Assembly (NCBI GenBank): GCA_040902195.1
Contig: JBBDXS010000002.1
Coordinates: 124,001-188,000 of the forward strand
Direction of reading: 5' to 3'
Length of the DNA stretch: 64,000 nt
From: JBBDXS01 sp040902195
GTDB taxonomy: Bacteria; Chloroflexota; Dehalococcoidia; DSTF01; RBG-16-68-14
Part shown: piece by piece, positions 8,806 to 16,815 of the stretch
How positions within the stretch are numbered: the first letter of the stretch is position 1
Layout: every line of letters starts with the position of its first letter
Translations under genes and position numbers: made by a program
Notes under the pieces: generated by a model
What the model was told of the DNA's origin: nothing
The model's database searches: none
Seen by the model: the letters and a program-made list of their open reading frames with translations, nothing else

Positions 8806-9135
8806 ATGGTCAAGCTGATCTACTGCATCAATCGACTGCCAGGGATGTCCGTCGCGGACTTCCAGCGCTACTGGCGCGAGACCCACGCCCCCATCGCGGC
8901 CGCGATACCGGGCGTGCGACGCTACGTGCAGTGCCACGTGCTGCCCGAGCTGTACGACCGCGACACTGGACCGCCCTACGACGGCGCGGCTGAGCTGTGG
9001 TTCGACGACCTGGATGCGATGCGGGCGGCGATGCGATCGCCGGAGGTCGCGGCGGCGCGCGAGGATGAGAAGAACTTCATCGATCACTCACGCGTCGCGA
9101 TGTTCGTCACGGAAGAGAAGCCGGTGGTGGAGTAG
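8806..9135 (+). CDS. EthD-domain protein
   Basis: A 109-residue dimeric alpha/beta-barrel protein of the EthD family. It begins LIYCINRLPGMSVADFQRYW and continues ETHAPIAAAIPGVRRYVQ, the family hallmark with the conserved His after the first helix, and later AELWFDDLDAMRAAM. EthD proteins accompany oxidative degradation operons but the reaction here is unknown. An AAGGAGG site precedes ATG 8806. It lies 27 bases after nnr and convergent to the next minus-strand gene. Confidence 0.85.
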   Translation: MVKLIYCINRLPGMSVADFQRYWRETHAPIAAAIPGVRRYVQCHVLPELYDRDTGPPYDGAAELWFDDLDAMRAAMRSPEVAAAREDEKNFIDHSRVAMFVTEEKPVVE

Positions 9136-9141
9136 CGGCGG

Positions 9142-9903
9142 CTACTGCGCGCGACGGCGCGCGAGCATCGTTCCGGCGAGGACGATCGTACCCAGGAGGA
9201 CAACGGCCACCACGATCAGCGGGCCGACGGCCCATGCTGAGGTGTCTTCAAGCCTGGGCCGAGTGCAAAATTCTAGCTCCTCCCTTGTGAAGAAGTCGCC
9301 GCTACAATCAATCTCGCGCGAGGCTGGCGGCTCGGGCGTGTCGAAGACGTGCGGAGCTCCAAAACGGAGTGCGGCATCGAGCTGGGCTGGTGCAGACCCG
9401 GCGAGTTGCGCAACGCGCCGGATGGCTTGTTCGGCCGGGAACTGCGCGGGCTCCGCGTACGTGCTGCGCACGTTGCCGTCGCCGATGACGTACTTGCCCC
9501 CATCGTAGCCGGCTATTTGAAGCGCGCCTGCCGGGGGCGTCGTGCCGAGTGGCGCAGGGCCTCGATAGTGATACAAGAACAGGAGGACGCGCTCGCCATC
9601 CCTTAGCCGCGGACTACCGCTACAGTCTGCGCCCAGCCAGCCCGTCGGCGCGATCGTGATCTCGCTGCCAGCCGAGCCCTTGAGCACGGCTGCGACCTCG
9701 ATTGTGGATTCGTACGACTCGTACGCGTCGTGGAGCTCTCGCTCGGAGACAACTTCTCCCACGACGATGAGCTCCGCGTATTGTGTGTTCTCTTCGAGGT
9801 TCGCTCGCGCGATCCTGCACGCTGCCGCTCGTTCCGGCGGGACGAAGCCGAACATGCCGAGGCCTATCGCGAGGAGAACGGCTGCCGCCAGGAGCCAGCG
9901 CAT
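9142..9903 (-). CDS. secreted membrane-anchored protein, TIMP/netrin-like ectodomain
   Basis: A 253-residue protein with an N-terminal signal segment (about 3-28) ending at AAAC, an ectodomain of about 190 residues and a C-terminal membrane helix (about 224-246) followed by RRRAQ. After the signal it reads YAELIVVGEVVSERE with a following beta pattern and GERVLLFLYHY, a layout seen in bacterial proteins with an NTR/TIMP-like fold. Cysteines at CRIA, ADCSG, IDCSG and EFCTR could form two disulfides. Function unknown; the fold call is a guess from pattern. It is alone on its strand here. Confidence 0.6.
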   Translation of the reverse strand: MRWLLAAAVLLAIGLGMFGFVPPERAAACRIARANLEENTQYAELIVVGEVVSERELHDAYESYESTIEVAAVLKGSAGSEITIAPTGWLGADCSGSPRLRDGERVLLFLYHYRGPAPLGTTPPAGALQIAGYDGGKYVIGDGNVRSTYAEPAQFPAEQAIRRVAQLAGSAPAQLDAALRFGAPHVFDTPEPPASREIDCSGDFFTREELEFCTRPRLEDTSAWAVGPLIVVAVVLLGTIVLAGTMLARRRAQ

Positions 9904-9978
9904 GACATGAGTGTAGACGAAACGAGAGGGCGCGTGGTCCGCTTGAGAGGTGCGGTAGGCGAAACACCCTCACCCCTG

Positions 9979-10006
9979 CCCCTCTCCCCCTGAAGAGGGA
10001 GAGGGG
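9979..10006. repeat. CCCCTCTCCC palindrome, first copy
   Basis: CCCCTCTCCC at 9979-9988 pairs with GGGAGAGGGG at 9997-10006 across an 8-base loop. The flank read on the minus strand, CAGGGGTGAGGG, matches flanks of the copies near 38.4 and 45.9 kb. It lies between two minus-strand genes and may also act as a hairpin terminator for the downstream-lying cation transporter, though no T-run is present. Confidence 0.75.
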
Positions 10007-10062
10007 TGGCCGCAGGCCGGGGAGAGGCTGTCATCATATGCATGGCGGAGGCCCGCAGTTCA

Positions 10063-10968
10063 CTACACGCCCTCGTGCGGCTCCATGTGAACGGTGACGA
10101 TGACGCCGGGGAGCCGCTCGCGGATCGCCGCCTCTAGCTCTTCCGAGATGTCGTGCGCCTCAGCGACGGTCTTATGCGCATCGATCTGCACGTGCACGTC
10201 GACGTAGCGCTCGCGGCCGGCCTTGCGCGTGCGCAGGCCGTGGTAGCCGCGCACAGCGCGACCTGTGCGTTCGCTCAAGCAGTGCTCGATGAGCTCGCGC
10301 TCGTCCACGGGCAGGCGCACATCCATCATCTCTGTCATGCCGGACATGAAGATGCCGGCGGCAGTCCAGAGGAGATAGACGGCGAGCCCGAGTGCGACGA
10401 TCGGGTCGAAGACCGAGTTGCCCGTAACGGCGACGAGCGCGAGCGCGGCGATGACGGCCGCGGCCTGGAAAACGTTCGTCCAGAGATGGCGTGTGTCCGC
10501 CTTCAGCGCGACGGAGCCCGTCGTGCGCGCGGCATAGCCGACATACATCACGACGAGGACGTTCACGAGCGCCGTCGCGGCCAGTGCGATCATCCCGGGG
10601 CCGGTATCGATCTCTACGTCGCGATCGATGAGGCGGCTGACGGCTCGCACCATAATGTACGTTGCGCCGCCGCCGATGAGCAGCGACTGGCCCATCGCGG
10701 CGATCGCCTCGGCCTTGCCGTGGCCGTAGGGATGCTCTTCGTCCGCAGGCTGGTTGGCGAGGCGAATGCTGACGAACGCGAACGTCGACGCGATGGCGTC
10801 CTGCGCGCTATCGATGCCGTCGGAGAGCACGGCGACGCTGCCGGTGAGCACGCCGACCGTGATCTTGAGCACCATCAGCGTGACGTTCGAGACAAACGAG
10901 AGCGCGGCGGCGCGCGACGCGAGGTCGAGCCGCAAGCCGAGGAAGCCGTCGTGCGCTGGAGCGGCCAT
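10063..10968 (-). CDS. cation diffusion facilitator transporter
   Basis: A 301-residue CDF-family metal/proton antiporter with about six membrane helices and a C-terminal cytoplasmic ferredoxin-like domain (about 205-298, YVDVHVQIDAHKTV). The helix-2 metal motif is seen as DSAQD (DxxxD) in LSDGIDSAQDAI. The helix-5 motif, normally HxxxD, reads HLWTN in ADTRHLWTNVF, so the last ligand Asp is replaced by Asn. A cytoplasmic HPYGHGKAEAIAA loop is typical. It likely exports Zn, Fe or Mn; the substitution makes the metal uncertain. It ends an operon with the upstream membrane protein, 3 bases away. Confidence 0.9.
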   Translation of the reverse strand: MAAPAHDGFLGLRLDLASRAAALSFVSNVTLMVLKITVGVLTGSVAVLSDGIDSAQDAIASTFAFVSIRLANQPADEEHPYGHGKAEAIAAMGQSLLIGGGATYIMVRAVSRLIDRDVEIDTGPGMIALAATALVNVLVVMYVGYAARTTGSVALKADTRHLWTNVFQAAAVIAALALVAVTGNSVFDPIVALGLAVYLLWTAAGIFMSGMTEMMDVRLPVDERELIEHCLSERTGRAVRGYHGLRTRKAGRERYVDVHVQIDAHKTVAEAHDISEELEAAIRERLPGVIVTVHMEPHEGV

Positions 10969-10971
10969 ACG

Positions 10972-11988
10972 TCAGGTCCTCGCTTCGAGCTCGGCGGCGG
11001 GCGCGAGCGCGGGCTCGGGCGGCGAGGAGGCGGGCGTGTGCGGCAAGCGGCGCGTGACGATGAAGAACGCGATCAGCCCGACGATGACGCCGAACCAGAG
11101 CGTGCCGAAGCGAATGATCAGCGCCGCCACGGCGGCCGAGCTCTTGCTCATGTGCAGGAGCTGCTGCGAGAGCGCCGTGATACTCCCCTCGGCCACGCCG
11201 AGGCCGCCCGGCGTAAGCAGGACCGCGCTCGCAAGCGTGGCGATGGGCAGGATAAACGCCGAGTGCAGGAGCAGGTCGCCGTTGCCGGTGAGGCCGAGAC
11301 CGGCGAGCGTGACGTAGAACGCGAGCACCTCGAAGAACCAGGAAAACGTGCTGAGGAGGCTCATCGAGATGACGGCGGCCGGCGACATGAGCACGTACGT
11401 CGATTCGTAGAAGGCCTCGAGCTGCGGGATAAAGCGCTTCACGAACGGCAGGCGCTTGCCCAGACCGAGCAGGGCGAACGCCGCCGGCCGGTGCCGGGAG
11501 AGGGCGACGATGAGGACCGCGCCGAGCGAGACGAGGACGAACACCTGCCACAAGTTCCCGAACACGAGCACGCCCGCCCCCGCGATGATCAGCAGTGCGA
11601 TGCTGTCTGTGAGGCGCTCCGCGATGGGGATAGGCGCCGAGCGCGCGAGCGACGTGCCTTTCATCTCGCGCAGGAGGTAGCACTTGAGCCACTCGCCGAC
11701 TTTGCCCGGCGTGACGACCATGCCGAGGCCGGCGAAAAAGATAAGGAAGCTATCCCACTTCGAGAGGCCCTCGACGCCGATGATGCGCAGGTAGTACTCC
11801 CACTTCACCCAGCGCAGGACGTAGTTCACGCTGGTCAGCGCGAGCACGAGCGGCAAGAGCGCCCAGTTGAAGTCGCCCAGGCTCTTGAGGACGTCGTTGA
11901 GGTCCGCGTAGAACGAAAGCCCGGCATAGACGAGGATGCCGAACACGAGCGAGATGAGCAGTCGATTGCGGAGATTGCGTACGTTCAC
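10972..11988 (-). CDS. LPG-synthase-TM (UPF0104) flippase-like membrane protein
   Basis: A 338-residue integral membrane protein with about eight hydrophobic segments. NYVLRWVKWEYYLRIIG near residues 55-71 and VVTPGKVGEWLKCYLL near 112-127 are the hallmark motifs of the lysylphosphatidylglycerol synthase transmembrane domain (DUF2156-less, UPF0104 type), followed by LLTPGGLGVAEGSITAL near 250. The catalytic aminoacyl-transferase domain of MprF is absent, so a lipid or isoprenoid-sugar flippase-like role is more likely than lysyl transfer. The gene precedes the CDF transporter by 3 bases. Confidence 0.85.
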   Translation of the reverse strand: MNVRNLRNRLLISLVFGILVYAGLSFYADLNDVLKSLGDFNWALLPLVLALTSVNYVLRWVKWEYYLRIIGVEGLSKWDSFLIFFAGLGMVVTPGKVGEWLKCYLLREMKGTSLARSAPIPIAERLTDSIALLIIAGAGVLVFGNLWQVFVLVSLGAVLIVALSRHRPAAFALLGLGKRLPFVKRFIPQLEAFYESTYVLMSPAAVISMSLLSTFSWFFEVLAFYVTLAGLGLTGNGDLLLHSAFILPIATLASAVLLTPGGLGVAEGSITALSQQLLHMSKSSAAVAALIIRFGTLWFGVIVGLIAFFIVTRRLPHTPASSPPEPALAPAAELEART

Positions 11989-12125
11989 GTCGCCATTATG
12001 ATATCCGGCGGTTGATTGTGGGGCGACGGAGGGGGCGCGCGAAGGCCGGAACGTAGCTGCAGGCCTTCACGCCTGCCCCCACCCCGGCAGGGCTAAAGCC
12101 GTGTAGCTACGGGGCCGTGCCGGCG

Positions 12126-13304
12126 TTAGGCGCCGGCGGCGGCGGCGCCGGCGGGCGCGGTCGAGGGCGCTTGGGGACCTTCGGCGGCGTATTTCGCGAA
12201 GAGCTGTCCCCAGGGCGAGGACGTCAGCCACTGTTCGTAGACCTTCTTCTCCTTCAGCGGCCAGTGGTAGTAGTCGTGGAAGATTTCGCTGAAGAGGATC
12301 GGGCCGGCGACGAACGGCGGGCGCGTGACGATCTTCTGGAGGAACTTCGTCGGGCCGTACCAGGTCATCCAACCGAGGAAGCTGTGCAGGTGTGAGCCGA
12401 CCTTGAAGTTCCACGACTCGTTCGAAACGTCGTCGCCGACGAGCTCGATCTCGCGCGGGTCGCCCACGCCGAGCCCTTCCTCGTGCGCGAGCGCGATGTA
12501 CTGGATCGACATCGGGTCGAAGCCCATCATCCTGGCCGCGACGGCGTCGATGGCCACCTGGTCGCCGGAGGCGAGGATGACGTTCTTCTGCACGGGCTCC
12601 ATGATGCGCGGGCCGGGGCCGTTGCCGGCCGTCGTGCCGTCCATCGTGGCGAAGATGCCGGTGTGGATCTCCTTCTGGATCGCGAGCAGGTCGACCAGCG
12701 TCTCGTGGATGTGCGTGTGCGTGTAGTGGCGGTGCGTGTTGAGCAGGCCGCCGAACGCGTTCTTCATCGCGCCGGTGGTCGTCGTGTAGATGTGGCACTT
12801 TGTCGTTGGCAGGTGGACGATGTTCTTGCCTGCAAAGTAGTTCGGGATCTGGATGCCGCCCGGAAAGATCTTATCGAGGACGAGCATGCGGTGCTTCGGC
12901 TTGAAGACCTCCCACTGCATGTCTTCTTTCCGGAAGTTGAACTTCACATCGATGTCGTGGTGGCGGAAGATCGGGACGTAATGGTTCAGGTCCTCGCCTT
13001 TGAACGCGTTCGTGACGACGGTCTTGTTCTGCACGCAGGCGAGGTCGTTGTAGCCCGCCTTGCGCAGCGCCGTGATCGCGCCCTCGAGCTGCCACGGCGT
13101 GGTGTTGGCGGATGGGAACGGGAAGTGCCAGGAGATGTTGTCTTTGAGGATCGTCGGCGCGGACGGGTCGAGGTGCTGGCGAAAATCTGCCAGCTCCATC
13201 AGGCGCTCGTAGTCCTGGAGCACCGTCTCCGGTTTGGTGAACAGCACGGCCACCTTCGCCTTCGGGGCGTTGCGCGGGCCGTTACCGCTGTGGCTCTCGG
13301 TCAT
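12126..13304 (-). CDS. DUF362 domain-containing protein
   Basis: A 392-residue protein that matches DUF362 in layout: KVAVLFTKPETVLQDYERLM at the N-terminus, NIVHLPTTKCHIYTTTTGAM in the middle (the conserved H/K/T-G-AMKN segment), and VILASGDQVAIDAVAARMMG followed by GVGDPREIELVG near the C-terminal third. There is no ferredoxin cysteine cluster, which many family members carry. A His-rich stretch HRHYTHTHIHE near 190-200 could bind metal. The last 15 residues are low-complexity Ala/Gly/Pro. Function unknown. Its start codon overlaps the stop of the transketolase C-terminal subunit gene by 4 bases. Confidence 0.8.
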   Translation of the reverse strand: MTESHSGNGPRNAPKAKVAVLFTKPETVLQDYERLMELADFRQHLDPSAPTILKDNISWHFPFPSANTTPWQLEGAITALRKAGYNDLACVQNKTVVTNAFKGEDLNHYVPIFRHHDIDVKFNFRKEDMQWEVFKPKHRMLVLDKIFPGGIQIPNYFAGKNIVHLPTTKCHIYTTTTGAMKNAFGGLLNTHRHYTHTHIHETLVDLLAIQKEIHTGIFATMDGTTAGNGPGPRIMEPVQKNVILASGDQVAIDAVAARMMGFDPMSIQYIALAHEEGLGVGDPREIELVGDDVSNESWNFKVGSHLHSFLGWMTWYGPTKFLQKIVTRPPFVAGPILFSEIFHDYYHWPLKEKKVYEQWLTSSPWGQLFAKYAAEGPQAPSTAPAGAAAAGA

Positions 13305-14272
13305 CGAATCCTCCCATCGCTCCCCTTGCGCGCGATCACGGCCTTTGCTTCACGGACGATGGTTTCCGCGTTCAGGCCGTACTTTTCCATCAACTCATCC
13401 CATTTGCCCGACTCGGCGTAGCGGTCCTTCATGCCGACCGCGCCCATCGGGACGGGATACTTCGATCCTACCAACTGCGAGACGAGGGCGGCCACACCCA
13501 TGTGGACCTGATGCTCCTCCGCCGTCACGATCGCGCCGGTCTCGCGCGCGGCGCGAACAATCGATTCCTCATCGAGCGGACGAAGCGTGGCGAGATTGAG
13601 CACGCGCGCCTCGATGCCCTCCTGGGCGAGCGTCGCGGCGGCATCGAGCGCGGGCTTGACCAAGATGCCGGTGGCGATGATCGACACGTCGTTGCCGGCG
13701 CGCAGCTCGTGCGCCTTGCCCAGCTCGAACGTGTAGCTATCGTCGTAGATCACGGGGACTTTCGGGCGGCCGGTGCGGATGTAGAACGGGCCGGGCGTGC
13801 GCGCGGCGACCTCGATCGCCTGACGCGCCTCGACGACGTCGGCGGGCACGATGACGTTCACGCCCGCGAGCGAGCACATGAGCGCGAGGTCCTCGATGGC
13901 CATCGCGGAGATGCCATCTTCGCCGACGCTGATGCCGCCGTGGCTCGAGACCATCTTCACGTTGAGGCCCGTCTGCGCGACGCTGACGCGGATCTGGTCG
14001 AAGCAGCGTCCCGGCATGAAGACGCCAAACGTGCTGCAAAACGCGACCTTGCCCGCGGCCGCCAGCCCGGCCGACACGCCGATCATGTTCTGCTCAGCGA
14101 TGCCGACTGTGAAGAAGCGATCCGGGAACACTTTCTCGAACTCGCGCGAGGTCGTCGACTTGCCAAGGTCCGCGTCGACGACAACGATATCGACGCCGTC
14201 CTGCGCGAGCTTCACGAGCGTGGGGCCGAGCGCCTCGCGGGTGGCGGCAGGCGGCGCTGCTCCGACCGTCAT
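13301..14272 (-). CDS. transketolase, C-terminal subunit
   Basis: A 323-residue protein with the pyrimidine-binding and C-terminal domains of transketolase, starting at ATG 14272, which overlaps the stop of the N-terminal subunit gene by 4 bases. Motifs include VVDADLGKSTTSREF, FFTVGIAEQNMIGVSAGLA (catalytic Glu of the GIAEQ motif), and FCSTFGVFMPGRCFDQIR, then GAIVTAEEHQVHMG in the last domain. Split two-subunit transketolases act in pentose phosphate or sugar-transfer pathways. A longer open frame upstream overlaps the partner gene and is not used. Confidence 0.93.
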   Translation of the reverse strand: MTVGAAPPAATREALGPTLVKLAQDGVDIVVVDADLGKSTTSREFEKVFPDRFFTVGIAEQNMIGVSAGLAAAGKVAFCSTFGVFMPGRCFDQIRVSVAQTGLNVKMVSSHGGISVGEDGISAMAIEDLALMCSLAGVNVIVPADVVEARQAIEVAARTPGPFYIRTGRPKVPVIYDDSYTFELGKAHELRAGNDVSIIATGILVKPALDAAATLAQEGIEARVLNLATLRPLDEESIVRAARETGAIVTAEEHQVHMGVAALVSQLVGSKYPVPMGAVGMKDRYAESGKWDELMEKYGLNAETIVREAKAVIARKGSDGRIR

Positions 14273-15099
14273 TCGCCGATCTCCGCCAGCGCCTGCGCGA
14301 GCTGCTCCTTGTTCGGGCCTTTGCCGTGCCAGTCCGGGTTGTTCTCCATGAAGCTTACGCCTTTGCCCTTCACCGTCTTCGCGATGATCGCTGAGGGCCT
14401 GTCGGTGACGCCCTTCGCCGCTTCGAAGGCATCGATGAGCTGCTGAACGTCGTGGCCGTCGACGGTCTGGACGTGCCAGCCGAAGGCCTCGAACTTCGCG
14501 TCGAGCGGGTCGATCTCCATCGTGTCCTTCACGAACCAGTCGTTCTGGACGCCGTTGCGGTCGATGATGGCGGTGAGCCGGTCGAGCTTGTAGTAGCCGG
14601 CGCACATGAGCGCCTCCCAGACCTGGCCTTCCTGGCACTCGCCGTCGCCCATGAGGCAGTAGACGCGGTAGTCGCGCCCGTCCAGCCGCGCCGCGAGAAG
14701 CTGGCCGATCGAGTAGGACAGCCCCTGGCCAAGCGAGCCCGCCGACATCTCGATGCCGGGGACGGTGTTGATCTTGCTGTGGCCCTGGAGGCGGCTGTTC
14801 AGCTTACGAAACGTGAGCAGCTCATCGACGGGGAAGTAGCCGGCCTCAGCGAGCGCGGCGTAGTAGACGGGCGTGCAGTGGCCCTTGCTGAGGACGAAGC
14901 GATCGCGGTCAGGCCAGTCGGGGAGCTTGGGGTCGTGGCGAAGGACGCCTCCGAAGTAGAGGGCGCAGAGAATCTCGACGGAGGAAAGCGATCCGCCGGG
15001 GTGGCCGCTCTGCGCTTCCGACGTCATCTCAACGATGTGCCGCCGGATGCGCCGCGCAACGGCCAAGAGCTGTTGGGTGTCAGTAGCTACCAAGGGCAA
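14269..15099 (-). CDS. transketolase, N-terminal (TPP-binding) subunit
   Basis: A 276-residue ThDP-binding subunit: SEAQSGHPGGSLSSVEIL near residues 27-44, KGHCTPVYYAALAEAGYF near 72-89, and MGDGECQEGQVWEAL near 151-165, which is the GDG...N-like pyrophosphate/Mg motif. Together with the overlapping downstream gene it makes one transketolase. It heads a three-gene minus-strand operon that runs into the DUF362 gene; why a DUF362 protein follows is unclear. Confidence 0.94.
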   Translation of the reverse strand: MPLVATDTQQLLAVARRIRRHIVEMTSEAQSGHPGGSLSSVEILCALYFGGVLRHDPKLPDWPDRDRFVLSKGHCTPVYYAALAEAGYFPVDELLTFRKLNSRLQGHSKINTVPGIEMSAGSLGQGLSYSIGQLLAARLDGRDYRVYCLMGDGECQEGQVWEALMCAGYYKLDRLTAIIDRNGVQNDWFVKDTMEIDPLDAKFEAFGWHVQTVDGHDVQQLIDAFEAAKGVTDRPSAIIAKTVKGKGVSFMENNPDWHGKGPNKEQLAQALAEIGE

Positions 15100-15415
15100 T
15101 CTTTATGGACGTCTCGTAGGGCCATTATAGGAAGGCCGTTCGCGGTGTGTCCACCGGCGGCGCGGGAAGGGCAGGCCCGCCGCCAGAGGCGACTCTTCGA
15201 AAAGGTCTGCAGCTACGGGCGGCCAGCCGCGGGAACATCCCGGCGGCGGCATGCGTCATCGAGGTGTGTGGCCGCACTCCGGACGCGAGCGGCGCATAAG
15301 CTCGCAGGAAAATGGCCTGCGGGCGGTAGCGCCGGCGCGCTATACTAAATACAGCAGTCCCCCTTTTGCAGGCCGGGTGGAGCAATCTCACAGGCACGAG
15401 GGGACGAGGAGAGAC
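15100..15415. promoter_or_regulatory. csrA upstream region with TATACT box and repeat
   Basis: A 316-base gap between divergent genes. A TATACT -10 box at 15341-15346 lies about 70 bases before csrA and predicts a leader of about 60 bases; I see no convincing -35. The 16-base string GCGACTCTTCGAAAAG at 15189-15204 occurs again at 40996-41011, in both cases next to GC-rich dyads, so it is a dispersed repeat. No reading frame here looks like a gene. Confidence 0.5.
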
Positions 15416-15580
15416 ATGCTAGTCCTTACCCGCAAGGCCCGTCAGGGCGTTTGGATCGGCGACAACGTGCACATCACCGTGCTAGAGATCGCGCATGGAC
15501 GGGTAAAACTCGGTATCGAAGCCCCGACGGACGTGGAAATCGACCGGGACGAGATTCGCGCGGTCCACCAGGAAGCCTAG
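15416..15580 (+). CDS. csrA: carbon storage regulator, RNA-binding
   Basis: A 54-residue CsrA/RsmA protein, MLVLTRKARQGVWIGDNV at the start and KLGIEAPTDVEIDRDEI in the second half, ending EIRAVHQEA. CsrA dimers bind GGA motifs in mRNA leaders and block or stabilise translation. The first strand's LVLTRK and the RNA-contacting Arg-Asp region are intact. The length is slightly short but normal for Gram-positive-type CsrA. GAGGAGAG precedes ATG. The usual partners fliW and flagellin genes are not nearby; it stands alone between a transketolase operon and a convergent methyltransferase gene. Confidence 0.93.
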   Translation: MLVLTRKARQGVWIGDNVHITVLEIAHGRVKLGIEAPTDVEIDRDEIRAVHQEA

Positions 15581-15604
15581 CGCCCCCTCACGTCCCCCAG
15601 GCCA

Positions 15605-16714
15605 CTACGGCGTCAGCCGGTAAAAGCGCAGAAACGGGTGATCGATGCTCTCGATCACCTGCACGTCCTTGAAGCCGGCCTCTGCCGCAAAGCGGCGCAT
15701 CGTGCCGGCGCGCATGACGGTGCCCGTCGCGGCCGACGGCTGTTCGGCCATGCCGGCGGGCAGGCAGATAAAGATGCTGGCGCCGTAGAAGAACCGCTCC
15801 GCCGGATCGCCGGGGACGGTGAACTCGTCGGCCACGCGTTCGTCGGCGATGATCGCGGTGCCGCCGGGCGCGAGCATCTTCCGGACCGCCGCGATGGCCT
15901 CGACCGGACGCGAGAGGTCATGGACCGCCTCGATCACCACGGCCAGATCGTATGCGCCCTCGTTTGCGGGATCGCCCGCGTCGCGCACCTGGAACGAAAC
16001 GCGATCGGCGAGGCCCGCGTCCTCGGCGTGCCGGTTTGCGAGCGCGATCGATGACGCATCCAGATCGAACCCGTCGACGCGCACGTTAGGATAGGCGCGC
16101 GCCACTGCGATGCCGGCCCAACCGACACCGCAGGCGACGTCGGCAACGCGCGCGGGCGGATCGGCCTGGAGCCGGGCATGGACATCGGGTACGGCTGGCA
16201 GGTACTCGGCGCCGAACTGGTGGATGAGCCACGGACGGTTGAAGTCGCCCTGCGCCTCAATGCCGTCGGCACCGTAGTCGGCCCAGGCGACGCCGCCGCC
16301 GGTGCGATACGCGTCCATCACCTTCGGCAGCACGACGCCAATCGAAGCGAAGGCGCGCGCGAGCGGCGCGATCGAGAACGGGCTGTCCGGATCGACGAGC
16401 GCCTCGGCGTGCGCGGCGGGGAGGGCGTAGCGGCGTTCGTCCTCCGGCTTCGCCGGATCGTCCACTTCGACCACCTCGGTCACCGCCTGCTGCTCCAGCC
16501 ACTCGCGGGCGTAGCGAGGATGGATGCCGGCGCGCTTCGCGAGCTCCGGCGGCGTCGCCGGGCCGTCATTCACGAGCGCCTGGTACAAGCCGAGGCGGTC
16601 GCCGAGATAGACGGCGTAGACCTCGATAATGCCGAGCGTCGCGCTGAAGAGCCGGTCGACGAACGCTTCGGTCCTGCTGGTATCGACTTCTCTACTTATG
16701 GTGTCCTCCGACAC
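15605..16714 (-). CDS. class I SAM-dependent methyltransferase with N-terminal winged helix
   Basis: A 369-residue protein with an N-terminal helical/winged-helix part (about 15-110, GLYQALVNDGPATPPELAKR and YAREWLEQQAVTEV) and a Rossmann methyltransferase domain. Motif I is VADVACGVGWAGIAVA near 190-205, followed by VDGFDLDASSIALA, and a later ALAPGGTAIIADE-like strand (LAPGGTAIIADE). This resembles small-molecule O-methyltransferase-type proteins related to Rv2258c-like families; the substrate is unknown. Its 5' end faces the larB promoter region, so the two may share control sequences. Confidence 0.82.
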   Translation of the reverse strand: MSEDTISREVDTSRTEAFVDRLFSATLGIIEVYAVYLGDRLGLYQALVNDGPATPPELAKRAGIHPRYAREWLEQQAVTEVVEVDDPAKPEDERRYALPAAHAEALVDPDSPFSIAPLARAFASIGVVLPKVMDAYRTGGGVAWADYGADGIEAQGDFNRPWLIHQFGAEYLPAVPDVHARLQADPPARVADVACGVGWAGIAVARAYPNVRVDGFDLDASSIALANRHAEDAGLADRVSFQVRDAGDPANEGAYDLAVVIEAVHDLSRPVEAIAAVRKMLAPGGTAIIADERVADEFTVPGDPAERFFYGASIFICLPAGMAEQPSAATGTVMRAGTMRRFAAEAGFKDVQVIESIDHPFLRFYRLTP

Positions 16715-16781
16715 ATCTGCTTGTGCGCAGCCAGTATAAGAAGGGTGGCGCTGCCTGACAACGGGCCGGTAGGCTGCGCGC

Positions 16782-16809
16782 TATAATTCAGCGCACCATC
16801 TGAAGGAGG
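16782..16809 (+). promoter_or_regulatory. larB -10 box and ribosome binding site
   Basis: A consensus TATAAT lies at 16782-16787. AAGGAGG at 16803-16809 is the strongest Shine-Dalgarno in the neighbourhood and stands 6 bases before ATA 16816. A CTGACA at 16755-16760 is the best -35 candidate but the spacer would be 21 bases. The ribosome site decides the unusual start proposed for larB. Confidence 0.6.
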
Positions 16810-16815
16810 CGCCCG

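Noticed and set aside
7120..9087. Minus-strand open frame of about 655 codons opposite acpS/nnr/EthD
   Set aside because: Composition is that of a shadow frame and the opposite strand carries three well-recognised genes.
10153..12015. Plus-strand open frame of about 620 codons
   Set aside because: Highly charged (Arg/Glu/Asp/His) and antisense to the CDF transporter and UPF0104 genes, which have clear membrane motifs.
13301..14638. Single 445-codon frame for the transketolase C-terminal subunit
   Set aside because: The first 122 codons overlap the N-terminal subunit gene in another frame; the true start is ATG 14272.
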